From Corella eumyota (lineage: Eukaryota; Chordata; Ascidiacea; Phlebobranchia; Corellidae): a DNA stretch of 64,000 bases. A program made the translations under genes and the position numbers. Below, piece after piece: positions 45,081 through 56,717 of this stretch. The stretch's first letter is position 1. Each line of letters starts with the position of its first letter. The notes under the pieces were generated by a model, which made no database searches, had not been told where the DNA came from, and saw nothing but the letters and a program-made list of their open reading frames with translations. The DNA is taken from contig OY720100.1 of assembly GCA_963082875.1 (NCBI GenBank), positions 13,602,591 to 13,666,590 of the forward strand. The letters run 5' to 3'.

Positions 45081-48000
45081 AGATCATTATTAAATGATCT
45101 AAAAACAAGGAACTTTGAGATTAGATTTTGTGATTTTAGTCACTAATTTTGAGGTCTGGAAATACTAAAATGAGACAGAATTGTATGCAATACCTTTCTC
45201 TTCTCCCAGTGTATTTTTATTTTGCGGACTGTCCCAAACTTAGATTTACTCATTTCGCTTCGTGGGTCGGTCGAAGTTTGGGATCAAACAGTCAATGAGC
45301 TGATGCGTTCCCGGCGGCCATTTTCCCAATACCATTATAGGTTAGGTCCCCATAGGTGTCCCATGTGCCAGTACTAGTCTGTGTTTTGGCCCTTAAGGTC
45401 AGCAGAACCACGTTTCGCCAAATGGTCGTCCGGGTTGTCCCACGTTGTATATTTTTTTCACATTTATTTATTACTGTTGTATTTCTTGCCATATTCTTAA
45501 TATTTTTTAATGTAGACAACGCACAGCTCATGTTAGGGTATAAACGCTACCGAACAATTAAATGTGGGAGGCTTAACCTTAATAGCCAGGGACTAAACTT
45601 TAACTAAAGAAGCAACACGCTTGGGGGTGCAGCAGAGTTTATTATAATTAAAAGTTTCGCGCTAAATAAATACCGGCATCTATAAACCCCGGTTTTCCAC
45701 TTTCTATCAGTTATTTTCTTCCTTAGTGAGCATGGTGCGTTTTACTCGTGGGTAGTATATAGCGCCATGCTTAGTCTGCAGAATTGTAAATTATTAGCTT
45801 GTGAAAATGGAAACTTACTTCGCAGGGTAGGAGGAGCTTGGATGGAACATAGATGGAACATAATTAAGAGTTGAGTAAAAATGTTTGAATCATAAAACTT
45901 GAACCCAAATTCTGTCACATTTTCTGTCATGATTATTATTGGTGTAGCGTCATATTGTAAATATTTATAAAATGACATACAATAAATACTAGTTTAAGAT
46001 TGAAAAAAATTTATTATTTAAATTTTAATTATGTTAAAAACAACAACTCGGGACCTATATATAAATTTAAAATTTTATGTAATTTTATCGTAGGTAATTT
46101 TTAGTTGCTATGTAATCTTAAGTAATTTTAAGTAGGTATTAGGTATTCGGTTAATGTGATGTTTAAAGGTGAATATAATTTGTTTAAAACTTAGAACCTA
46201 AAACCAATTTTTTCTCTTCTCCCAATTCTTTATTGTATTTGTATTAGGCCTAAACAAAAATCTAAAATCGCGATGGTAAAATTTAAAATAATCTAGAAAA
46301 AAAATTAAAAAAATGTTTTAACTTTGTTGGAGTTGGGTAAACCACAAAGTTATTAACATTGCCTGGAGTTAAAAAGTTCGAAAGTAAATTAGTTATCAGT
46401 TTGCTCGGTATAGTTTCTTACATTCGTTCTGTTGAAAGAAGATCTGGAATCATATACATGGTAAGTAAAATCCACAAATATGGTTCGTTGCCATCTCTCT
46501 TACAATTTTTCTCTAACCATTTTTATTTTTACAGGCTTTTACAGGTTTTAACTTATATTTGAACCCAAGTTAATTTTTTACAGGTTTTGACAGTATCTTA
46601 ACTGTTTCACATGCTTTACAAGTCTAGGCAATTCTTTTCGACTTTTTATCTATTAGCTTAAAATAAGTTTAATTTAATTATACGGTTAGTACCGTAATAG
46701 CAAAACAGTTTTCTACTATACCGAGCATTAGAAATTAGTCGCGCACCCTTAAAATTTATATTTGGGAAAAAAATTGGCTGATTACTAAATTAAAGGCATT
46801 TTGTTGGGATTTTTTAGGTGTCTTACTTTTCCAAGGTACCTTTAAAATCTCATTGTTTGCCTTCCTATTGGGTAAAATAACCTGTTGCTTTCTGGTTGAC
46901 CTTGACGTGGTGCAATGGCTTATTACCAACGAACCAGAGCTAAAATGCAAAAATACATGATAAAAAAATGTTAAAACCGTATTTTATTATAAGAATCATT
47001 CAAAAAAGTAAGTTATGCTATAAACCTTTTTTGATAAGATTTATCATGCACTATACATTTTAAAAAATTATCAAAAAACTTTAAGCAATAGTAAAATAAT
47101 TGAACACATTTTTTAACTGCTTTGTGAGACACTGATTTAAACTCGTAGGCAACCTTTTCTATCATATTACCTTAAGATGATAAGTTTTTGTATTTTTATT
47201 AGGAAAGGGTGTGCAGGGACGTGTTTAAGCTATCTATAAACGCCGGCCTTAAAGGCAAATAGTTTAGCATGACTCGTATGCAACCCTATATAGAGGGTAA
47301 TGACAAATCTTACAGCAACAGTAGCGGTCTTAAAGCCCCAGTAAATTGTTTAGACTTTTGAATATACGCTTAAAGGACCCACAACATTTACAGAAAAAAA
47401 AACATCTTTAACTTGTAGGCAATTATTTTACTTTTATAAATGTGGATGGTTTTCTAAATAAACAATTGAATTTAACATTTTTTTTTATTTTCGAAAATTT
47501 TTTTTGAGGCTACGCAACTTCGCTTTAAAGTTACAACTCCACACATACCAATATACGGGAGTTAAGTTACATGTTTACTTTGACTAAATATAACGGTTGA
47601 CTGGGTTTCTTTACTTGCGTATAGATGTGCACATGACTGCTTTCTTTGTAGCTTTACCTACAAAGAACTTTGAACGGCTTGTTGTTGATTTAAATTCGTT
47701 CAAAGTAAATAAGATTACCTCATTTTAACGTGAACAGTTTTTTTATTGTGATTATTTAAAGCTATGTCATGCAGTTTTTGTTTGCCTAAGGCAGCGTTTA
47801 CTTATAAAGAACAGTTTTGTATTCAAACAGATACTGTTAATACAAAGGCAAATATTAAAGAACAAAGGCAAATTTTCAAGTAAATTAATTAAATGGATTT
47901 CAAATTAGTTTGCATACAACAAAGATTTAGCACACATATGATAGATTTAAATTATTGTTAATTAGCATCTTTACGGTAAAGCAAACCCTTTTGCCAAATT

Positions 48001-48550
48001 GAAATTTATGTAAACAGACTTTGGTAAACCCGTTAGAATACAATGTATATATTCAGAAATAGGCTAGTTTATAGTTTCATTATGAAGTACTTTAGGTTGG
48101 TGAACTATTTAGTGATCTGTGAATATAAAGTAAAACAGTATTTAAATTAAAAAGTTATAATATGACTTTTTTAAGAATTATGCAGCAGATATATATTTAT
48201 ATATAGATATAAATATTTCTTCGTTAGGCTAAATATATAGATATAAAAAATGAGATAAATATCTACATTTTTTAAAATATATGTATACATTTATATATAT
48301 AGATGTATACATATAGTAAACCTTAAAAAGGACATTTAACTACGATAAGTTAATGAGTTACAAAATTTGTTTCAACAAGAATAAACACTGGTATTTCCTA
48401 AAATAAAGTCGTTGAACTTTAACAACACTAGTTAGACTTAACGGTCGTGGTTAAAGCTTTTATATAAACATCGTAACAAACTTTATATAGTGATATTTCT
48501 ATTCGTCGTTTTTTTAGTTTTAAATTGGAAATAAGTATTAAAATACAAAG
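45081..48550. other. Long intergenic region with one GC-richer block
   Basis: 45,180-45,720 is less AT-rich and looks like an anonymous repeat or gene remnant. It has a 10-bp inverted repeat (TCCCAAACTT at 45232 and its complement at 45274) and a 79-codon minus-strand frame (45292-45531) that I do not recognise. TTTCTCTTCTCCCA recurs near 45,196 and 46,212. The rest is AT-rich, with an AT microsatellite-like stretch at 48,190-48,310 and TATATAAA near 48,461, before the next gene. No further gene is supported. Confidence 0.4.
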
Positions 48551-49738
48551 ATGGAATATGAAAAGTATCAAGTTCTAGAAGACGACTGCGATTTAAATTT
48601 GAAAACTAAGGATATTGATAACGTTCGCAGCGAAATTTTTGATGCAACAGACCATGACTTTTTAGTGCACAAAAAACACGGCATTTTTTGTCGTACCATG
48701 ACAAAACTGGGTCTGAAAAAACATGGTAAGCTTTTAAGTTAAATAGTTTAATACGTTATGTGGAATACTGACTGTAAATAGTACACAAAAGGGCCTTTGT
48801 TCCCTTACTAAAACTATGGTTTAAAAAATACTGCAAAACTGCTATCTTTTGTTAGATCATAACTTCGCTGAAAAGGAAAAATCTTTTAAAACGAAAAAAT
48901 TGAAACATTTTCTGCAAAAATCTTTTCCTTGGAAACATCACAAAAAAGCTAAGAAATTGGATGACGATATTTCTATTTTGGTCAACAGCAGCGAACACAT
49001 TGACTCATGTGACAAGCAACACATTACGCGGGGAGGTAAAAACTTTTTTTTTTGCATTTTAGCGAAACTTCAATAGATGTATTATGCTTTTACCTATAAT
49101 GTTATTACAGATAAAGATTTTGAAGTAAATGACGTCGAATTTGAGGATATATCTTTGTTAGATGAAGATTGTGATCAGGACCACAAAAAACAAACTTTTT
49201 TAAGAATTGTCAAAAACGAATGGCGAACTAAATCTGGAAAAACTTTTCGAAAGGTTACATATTTTTTTTAAACCTATTCCATGTATACCCTCTCTTTATT
49301 TTTATAGCGTTGGTTTTCATATATACGACATAGTACAGTATGTTTTCTGTATCTTACTATATTACCAAAAACTATATGACCGAATGAAGATTTGCCGGAA
49401 AAAAAATTTTGCGGTTTATTTTGTTTTTGGGCATATGCTTTTCGGTCAAATAGCAGTTTGGACATTAATTAATTTATGTTTAAAATATATTGACTGCTTA
49501 AAAATTTTTCATTAAATATTTAAAATTGTATATCATTTTTTTGATAAACAACTTCAATGTTCACCTACTTGGATCCTTACCTTATTTACTGTTTAATTTA
49601 CAGGGAATGGGAAGAACTTACCGATACATGATTGCCTACTTTCAAAGTGAATCTCAAGTACGATGGGTTGTTCCTGATGCTCATGTGATAGCCACTTCTA
49701 TACACAACCAAAATATCGCTAAGCGACAATATTCATAA
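48551..49738 (+). CDS. Orphan four-exon gene, highly charged protein
   Basis: I do not recognise it. Exons 48551-48725, 48856-49035, 49111-49253 and 49604-49738 join in phase (1, 1, 0) and give 210 residues. Donors are GTAAGC, GTAAAA and GTTACA (the third weak); acceptors GTTAG, TTACAG and TTTACAG are good. The protein has no signal peptide or membrane span. Residues 1-60 and 115-145 are acidic (LEDDCDLN, DVEFEDISLLDEDCDQD), alternating with very basic Lys/His-rich parts (FKTKKLKHFLQ, FPWKHHKKAKK, NEWRTKSGKTFRK). The end is more ordinary (YRYMIAYFQSESQVRWVVPD). A TATATAAA lies about 85 bp upstream. Nuclear localisation is plausible from composition. It may be lineage-specific. Confidence 0.6.
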
Positions 49739-50150
49739 CGCACTTATCCTTCAATTTCTTCATAATTTATTGATCTAAATATTATTGTTTATGATTTTTT
49801 TGTTTTTTTGTTTTAAATCTTGCAATAAATTAGTAAACTGAACTAAAGTAGCGTATTTTTTAAAGTCTTGGGCTTTACCCCAAACAACTTAATCCAAAGG
49901 CAATTCAGATTCAGACTATTTTAATAAAACCACCTTTCTGTTCATAAGTACTAATATAATAAACCAGGTGGATTGAGTTGTCTTCATGCTAAATTGGTAA
50001 TTCATTAAGTTAAATTTGAATTGTGAATTTAATTTTGCAAATATAGCCGCACAACTGCATTTAAAAAAAATTTTGTCCAAAGTCACCCTTGAAAAAATTG
50101 CATTCAAAAGCAATACGTATAAATTAAAAATTAGTTAAAAAAATTAATAT
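49739..50150. other. 3' flank of the orphan gene
   Basis: AATAAATTAG near 49,823 is a likely poly(A) signal. Otherwise AT-rich, with nothing further seen. Confidence 0.5.
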
Positions 50151-50154
50151 TTTT

Positions 50155-50340
50155 TTTTTTGAAACTTAGAAAGCGCCTGTGAAAATGTTAATAATTAATA
50201 AAGTTATAACGAATTTATTAATATTATGCTGATTTTAGAACTGGGAATTAAATAGTTTATTAGGTGCACCTTGACCTAACTAACATACTACTTAAAACAT
50301 TTTACCAAAATGTGCAATAAAACAAAAGTTAGATTTATAT
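50155..50340 (+). repeat. Diverged relative of the 312-bp satellite
   Basis: TTATTAGGTGCACCTTGACCT, then AACTAACAT, AAAACATTTT and CAATAAAACAAAAGTT follow in the same order and spacing as the satellite core (ATTAGACGCGCATTGGCC, CTAACTAACATTCAAG, AAAACATTTCGCG, CAGTAAAACAAAAGTTTGAG). Similarity is clear but well below that among satellite units. Confidence 0.6.
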
Positions 50341-53300
50341 TATATAACGTGTATATTAACTCCATTGATCTATTGGTATCCAATAATATGATACCAAATA
50401 ATCCTAAAAAAGTCGAAAATTTTACATTGAATTTTGATATCATTATTAGGACTAAACTAATACAAACAACATATTTCTAAGATATTACGAAAAAATATTA
50501 ATATCTAACTAGATTTATTTGATAAATAAAATATGATTTGAAATCGTTTGATTTTTTTTTATAAATATAATTTATTTAGTAGGTTAATTAGATAAATTAT
50601 AAATTTAAATATTAACTTTTTTTAATTTAAACCTAACTTTAACAAACGAACACGCATTCATTGATATTGTAATATAATAAACTAAACTAAATTTAAAAGC
50701 AAAATACCGATCTTAATTTTTGGTGAGAAAACGAGTATTAAAATATAATAATAACAAAATAATTAAAAAAAAAATTTACACATTTTTTACTTATACTTTA
50801 ACATTTTACTTAAATTTTCAACCAATATATTTTACTTTAATGGACAGCGAAAAGGACGATTTTTGACGGCGACCAGAACGCTATTAAATTATTCAAGCGT
50901 TAAACTCACACTGATTCGTTATTTTATTAAAAAAAAAAAATAATTACACCTTAACTAAGAATATTATATATCTTTGATTTTTAATAAACAAACAAGCATT
51001 TATATATATTATACAAATAAAATTAATTTTTTAACCCAGTTTTATGTTGTTAATATCAAGATATACATTTTACTAAATTTTAAATTCCCAAAATTGATTT
51101 TTGATTTTTAATAAATAAACAAGCATTTAAATAAAACAAACAAACAAAAATTATTTTTTAAACATGTATTTTAATTCCTAATATCATAAAATACATTATA
51201 TTAAATTTTAAATGCTTAATATCAAACTTTAATTTTTAATAAACAAACAAGAATTTAAATATAATAAACAAACAAAAATTAAAATTTTAATCTATTTTCG
51301 AGTTATTAATATTATGATATATAACTGACCAAAATTTAAAAACTTAATAACGATCTCTAAATTTTAATAAACAAACACCTATTAATTACTAATTAATAAT
51401 ATTTAAATTATCAAAATAGGAGGATTGAAACACAATATAATAATAAACAACATACTAAAATTTTAAAAATTTATATACACAAAATCAAAAGTTATTCGAT
51501 TTCAAAATTCGGATTAATAAGAATAAAAATAAAAATAATATTTAAATTATCAAAATAGGAGGATTGAAACACAATATGATAATAAACAACATACAAAAAT
51601 TTTAAAAATTTATATACACAAAATCAAAAGTTATTCGATTTCAAAATTCGGATTAGTAAGAATAAAAATAAAAACTAGATTTATTTGATAAATAAAATAT
51701 GGTTCGAAATTATTTGATTATGTTTAGCTTAAATTTTTAAAAATAAAAAAAATATGCATACACCTTAACTAAGAATATTACATATCTTTGATTTTTAATA
51801 AACAAACAAGCATTTAAATATATTATACAAATAAAATTAATTTTTCAACCCAGTTTTATGTTGTTAATATCAGGATATACATTATACTAAATTTTAAAAT
51901 CCAAAAATTAATTTTTGATTTCTAATAAATAAACAAGCATTTAAATAAAATAAACAACCAAAAATTATTTTTTAAACATGTCTTTTAATTACAAATATTA
52001 TAAAATACATTATATTAAATTTTAAATGCCTAAAATCAAACTTTTATTTTCAATAAACAAACAAGAATTTAAATATAATAAACAAACAAAAATTAAATTT
52101 TTAATCAATTTTCGAGTTATTAATATTATAATATATAACTGACCAAAATTTAAAAACTTAATAACGATCTCTAAATTTTAATAAACAAACACCTATTAAT
52201 TACTAATTAATAATATTTAAATTATCAAAATAGGAGGATTGAAACACAATATGATAATAAACAACATACTAAAATTTTAAAAATTTATATACACAAAATC
52301 AAAAGTTATTCGATTTCAAAATTCGGATTAGTAAGAATAAAAATAAAAACTAGATTTATTTGATAAATAAAATATGGTTCGAAATTGTTTGATTCTTTTT
52401 TATAAATATAATTGATTTAATAGGTTTATTAATTAAATTGTAAATTTAAATATGAACTTTTTTATATTTAAACCTAATTTTAACAAGCGAACACGCACTC
52501 ATTGATATTGTGATATAAAAGTAAACTAAATTTAAAAGCAAAATGCCGATCTTAATTTTTTAGTAATCAAACAAGTATTAAAATATAATAATAACAAAAC
52601 AATTAAAACAAAAATTTTACACATTTTTTACTTATATTTTAACATTTTACTTAAATTTTCAACTAATATTTTTTACTTTAATGGACAGCGAAAAGAACGA
52701 TTTTTGACGGCGACCAGAACGCTATTAAATTATTCAAGCGTTAAACTCACACTGATTCGTTATTTTATAAAAAAACTAAAATAATGATTAAACGATATTT
52801 AGCTAGAGTTAAATCTTCATTTTAAATAGCAACATACAAAATAATAATACCAGCAACATATTAAAGTTTCAGAAAATTTAATCTTTTAATTTTAATAATA
52901 AAATATATTAATTAGTAATTAGTGATAATTAAAAGTTGTAAATAGGAGGTTTGCGATTCGTTGGGATAATAACAAACATACTAAAAATTTAGAACTTTTA
53001 GTTTTAAAGAACAAAAGTTATTCGATTTCAAAATTCGGATTAGTAAGAATAAAAATAAAAACTAGATTTATTTGATAAATAAAATATGGTTCGAAATCGT
53101 TTGATCCTTTTTTATAAATATAATTTATTTAGTACTTTTATTAATTAAATTATAAATTTAAATATGAACTTTTTTATATTTAAACCTAATTTTAACAAAC
53201 GAACACGCATTCATTGATATTGTAATAGAAAAGTAAACTAAATTTAAAAGCAAAATACCGATCTTAATTTTTTAGTAATTAAACGAGTATTAAAATATAA

Positions 53301-53760
53301 TAATAACAAAACAATTAAAAAAACAAAATTTACACATTTTTGACTTATACTGTAACATTTTACTTAAATTTTCAACCAATATTTTTTACTTAAATAGACA
53401 GCGAAAAGGACGTTAAATAGACAGCGAAAAATTCGTACTTAAATAGACAGCGAAAAATTCGTTATTTTATAAAAAAACTAAAATAATGATTAAACGATAT
53501 TTAGCTAGAGTTAAATCTTCATTTTAGATAGCAACATACAAAATAATAATACCAACAACATATTATAATTTCAGAAAATTTAATCTTTTAATTTTAATAA
53601 TAAAATATATTAATTAGTAATTAGTGACATTTAAATGTCGTAAATAGGAGGTTTGCGATTCGTTGGGATAATAACAAACATACTAAAAATTTAGAACTTT
53701 TACTTTTAAAGAACAAAAGTTATCGTCTTTCAAAATTCGTCAAATAAGAATAAAAACAAT
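50340..53760. repeat. Nested AT-rich long repeat field
   Basis: Several sequence modules recur in partly changed order. The block GACAGCGAAAAGGACGATTT with GGCGACCAGAACGC is at 50,842 and 52,683 (1,841 bp apart), with a degenerate, locally triplicated form at about 53,395-53,460. AATAGGAGGATTGAAACACA occurs at about 51,415, 51,555 and 52,230. AATAGGAGGTTTGCGATTCG occurs at about 52,941 and 53,643. AATAAACAAACAAGCATTTA recurs at several places. No frame of any length is present. It reads as successive unequal duplications of a non-coding sequence. Confidence 0.85.
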
Positions 53761-54045
53761 AATAATAAATATAATGACATTAACAATATGTTTCGAAATC
53801 TAAGATTTCGAACCATAATAATAATAAATATACGGACAATAACAATATGTTTCGAAATCTAAGATTTCGAACCATAATAAATATACGGACAATAACAATA
53901 TGTTTCGAAATCTAAGATTTCGAACCATAATAAATATACGGGCAATAACAATATGTTTCGAAATCTAAGATTTCGAACCATAATAAAAATAAAAATAAAA
54001 ATACGGACAATAACAATATGTTTCAAAATCTAAGATTTAAAAAAA
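53760..54045. repeat. Short tandem array with a perfect palindrome in each unit
   Basis: Five units of roughly 52-62 bp, each built from GGACAATAACAATATG, a palindrome (TTCGAAATCT, a central A, then AGATTTCGAA) and CCATAATAA. The last unit has lost the palindrome's outer bases. Length differences come from extra AATAAA-type spacers. Confidence 0.9.
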
Positions 54046-55080
54046 CAAGTTAAAATTTAAATAGATATTTATTTTTAAATTTAAGAAATTTAAATGATTG
54101 TTAGATGTGTTCGATAGTGTATCAAGTTTAAGAGCTTTAAAGTATTTGATTTAGTATGGGAATCTAAATAAATACATTCCAAAAAATAAATATTTATGTA
54201 GTAATAACAATATATCAAAGTTGGTTAACTAACGATAATTTTTGTAAATTTTTAAGAAAACTTGAAACATTTAACTGTATTTAAATTTTTTGATTAAGAC
54301 AAAAAAATAATAACTTATTAAGAACAAAAATTTGTTACATACATTGTGATTCAATTTATATTTAAAAATGTAAAATATTAATTAACATGAAGTATTATAT
54401 AATCGAGGATAAAGCAATTTACATCTAAAACCATCCAAGCGTGATAAATAAAAACAGAAATCGGGGAGTTCCCCGAAGCGTCTTGAAGAAAATTGTAATT
54501 TCTTTTTTCTTTTTGATTAGGTTTTTCTCGCTTTCACGTAAATAGTTGGAAGGTTAACAAAAGAAGTTCATCAAGTGCAACCTAAAAATGACGAAGTTAA
54601 ATTCATAGTTTTAACATGTTATTAATATTAAATGTTTACAAAAGTATTTCTTCGTGCCAAAGTGTCTTGTTATATCTCTAATATTGTTATATCTCTACTG
54701 ACGATCACAAAACTTCATTTCTGCGTTTATCAAGTTTAAATAAATTTAATTTGTTGATTACTTTTAGGTTTTAGGCTCGTTTGCTTTAACTTTTAAAATG
54801 TGTTTGGCTTAAACAATCACAGTAAAATTTTATTTTTAAAGTACTTCAAAATAATTGGATGTCGTTACTTTAACTTGAGATTATATTTATGTTAAAACAC
54901 TCAAAAGAACACCTAATGTAGGGACTGAGGTCAAGAAAAATCTAATCATAAAAAGTATCGACTCCTAAGGGTGCTCTTATCCAAATAATATGGCAATAAC
55001 GTATAAAGTATAAGTCTCTAATGTCTAAAATAGGGTTTAAGACCCGTTAGAAATGGTCAAAAATAGCAAACCGAATCTAC
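54046..55080. other. AT-rich intergenic region
   Basis: No gene seen. It contains one perfect GC hairpin (54461-54476). The remainder is unremarkable. Confidence 0.5.
54461..54476. other. Perfect GC-rich inverted repeat, kappaB-like
   Basis: TCGGGGAGTTCCCCGA has seven-base complementary arms around GT and stands out in AT-rich surroundings. The core GGGGAGTTCC also fits the loose NF-kappaB consensus GGGRNNYYCC. Hairpin and binding site are both possible; no gene is close enough to decide. Confidence 0.3.
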
Positions 55081-55089
55081 AGACAACAT

Positions 55090-56005
55090 CTATTTATTAA
55101 TCAAGCACGTTCATCAAATAAATATCCCGAAAGTTACATTACACATATACAAAACGGTATTACACGTACACACTACAAAAATCTGGTTTCTAGGTTACAT
55201 ATATAGCGATAAACATAATTACGAGTACATTACACACAAAAAAACGTCTTTCGTATATCGACTACATTCTTTATAATGGTATTTAACTGTTAACTAATTC
55301 TAAATTAAAACTTGGCAAAGTAAAAATAGGTGTGTGTTTTAGGAACCAAAAAAATATACTAACTGTCAGAAAATAAAATCGCGCAGGAAAAACACAAAAA
55401 TGGACAACTGTCAATCCACATTTTTACATCAAAAGGGTTACACTATTAACCCTTATTCTATAAAATCTATAGAATAATACAGTACGACTGAACAGAAAAT
55501 TAGGCACAGCTTCCACTGGCTCTACATAACAAATAGCGACAATGTTTTGCAAGGGCACGCGAAAAATATACAATTGGACCATGTTCAATATAATAACGAA
55601 TAAATTTAGAGGGTCTAACTGCCTTATGGGCGTTAGACTTGTCCTTGAATAAAGGGGTTAATTTGTTTGTCCCCTTTATAACCTGTATATATTTAAATAT
55701 ACATAAATACAGTCTCTATGAGTTTTTTCATATCAATAAGTCTTTTGTACGGTGTTTAAACCGCACGGGATGGTAGCGAGTTTGCACTGTTTCGGTTCGC
55801 CGAACGAAAGTTATTATTGCGCCTGTGAAAATGGGTTTCTTACGTATTTCTTTTGTTTGTTGAATCAATATCAGTTGATTCTGGTTAATAATGTTCTGTT
55901 TTTGGTACCCCAGCGGCCAACGCTGTATTTTATTGTCCAAGGCCACCAACAGGCCATACGGTTTTCTTGTCGTTTGTCGCGAACCAGCATCAAGCCTGGT
56001 TTAAG
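55090..56005 (-). CDS. Candidate terminal exon and 3' UTR of a minus-strand gene
   Basis: The block 55,640-56,040 is clearly less AT-rich than its flanks. On the minus strand an acceptor-like TTAAACCAG is followed by an open frame from about 55,995 down to a stop at 55,728, roughly 90 codons, including ALDNKIQRWPLGYQKQ and FVRRTETVQTRYHPVRFKH. An AATAAA on the same strand near 55,094 could end the transcript. Upstream exons would have to lie beyond the satellite, outside the window. The plus strand also has an open frame here (55752-56033). I recognise neither; it may be a gene fragment. Confidence 0.25.
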
Positions 56006-56325
56006 GCTAGGAAAGCCTTGGCCTTGGCATTGATGGAGATGCTAAGCGCTTTCCTACACTAAGATAAAAAAAAATTCAAAAAATATTGAGCAGAACAAAA
56101 ATTACATCATTTTTATATTACGTATACAGTTTATTTTCGTTATGTAATATTATATTAAATATATATTTTTTGTTTTACAGGCAGTATTGATCATTACAAC
56201 ACATAACAACATCGGTTGTGGAACTTTATAAAATCATTTTTGTTTAATAAAATTGATCATAATATTTTTTTATTATCATAAGTCTCTTGCAAACATATGT
56301 ATATAAATAAGTAACGCTTATATAT

Positions 56326-56396
56326 CGAGTCCGGTAGCTCAACGCGGAATGCCAAACGTTGTAAGTAGCAAAGTCTAAGGTTCGAAACCCAGCTTT
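56326..56396 (+). other. tRNA-like relic
   Basis: TAGCTCAACGCGG resembles an A box and GGTTCGAAACC is a perfect B-box match, but acceptor and T stems do not pair well. It is followed by a T-rich stretch that could act as a pol III terminator. Probably a tRNA pseudogene or SINE head. Confidence 0.35.
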
Positions 56397-56717
56397 TCCA
56401 TTGAAAATAATTTTTTTTTATTTTTTTTTCCACGCATAGCTATAGTCACGACCTGTAATATAAAAATAAATTATGTTATGAATACGCAAAGAAAAAAAGT
56501 GCTCAAATTTTTGTTCTTTTGACCTTTTGAAAAACTTTCTTTATATTAAATCTTAGTAACGTCATTACAATTCTAACTAACTATAAAATTTTAAGTTTTG
56601 CGACAAAAAAATGTTTTTGGTCGAGTGGAGCTAAGTATACAGTTTTGATAGGTCAAAAGGTCACTCGAACGATTCTATGTACGTGAAATAAAAAAATGCA
56701 CTTATTTTTGTTTTTTT

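Noticed and set aside
45292-45531. 79-codon minus-strand frame as a gene
   Set aside because: No acceptor, donor or start context and no recognised similarity. The GC-richer block may be an uncatalogued repeat.
53760-54045. CRISPR-like array
   Set aside because: Spacers are not unique sequences but AATAAA-type filler, and the genome is clearly eukaryotic. It is a tandem minisatellite.
56326-56396. Working tRNA gene
   Set aside because: The B box is perfect but acceptor and T stems fail to pair, so it is kept only as a tRNA-like relic.
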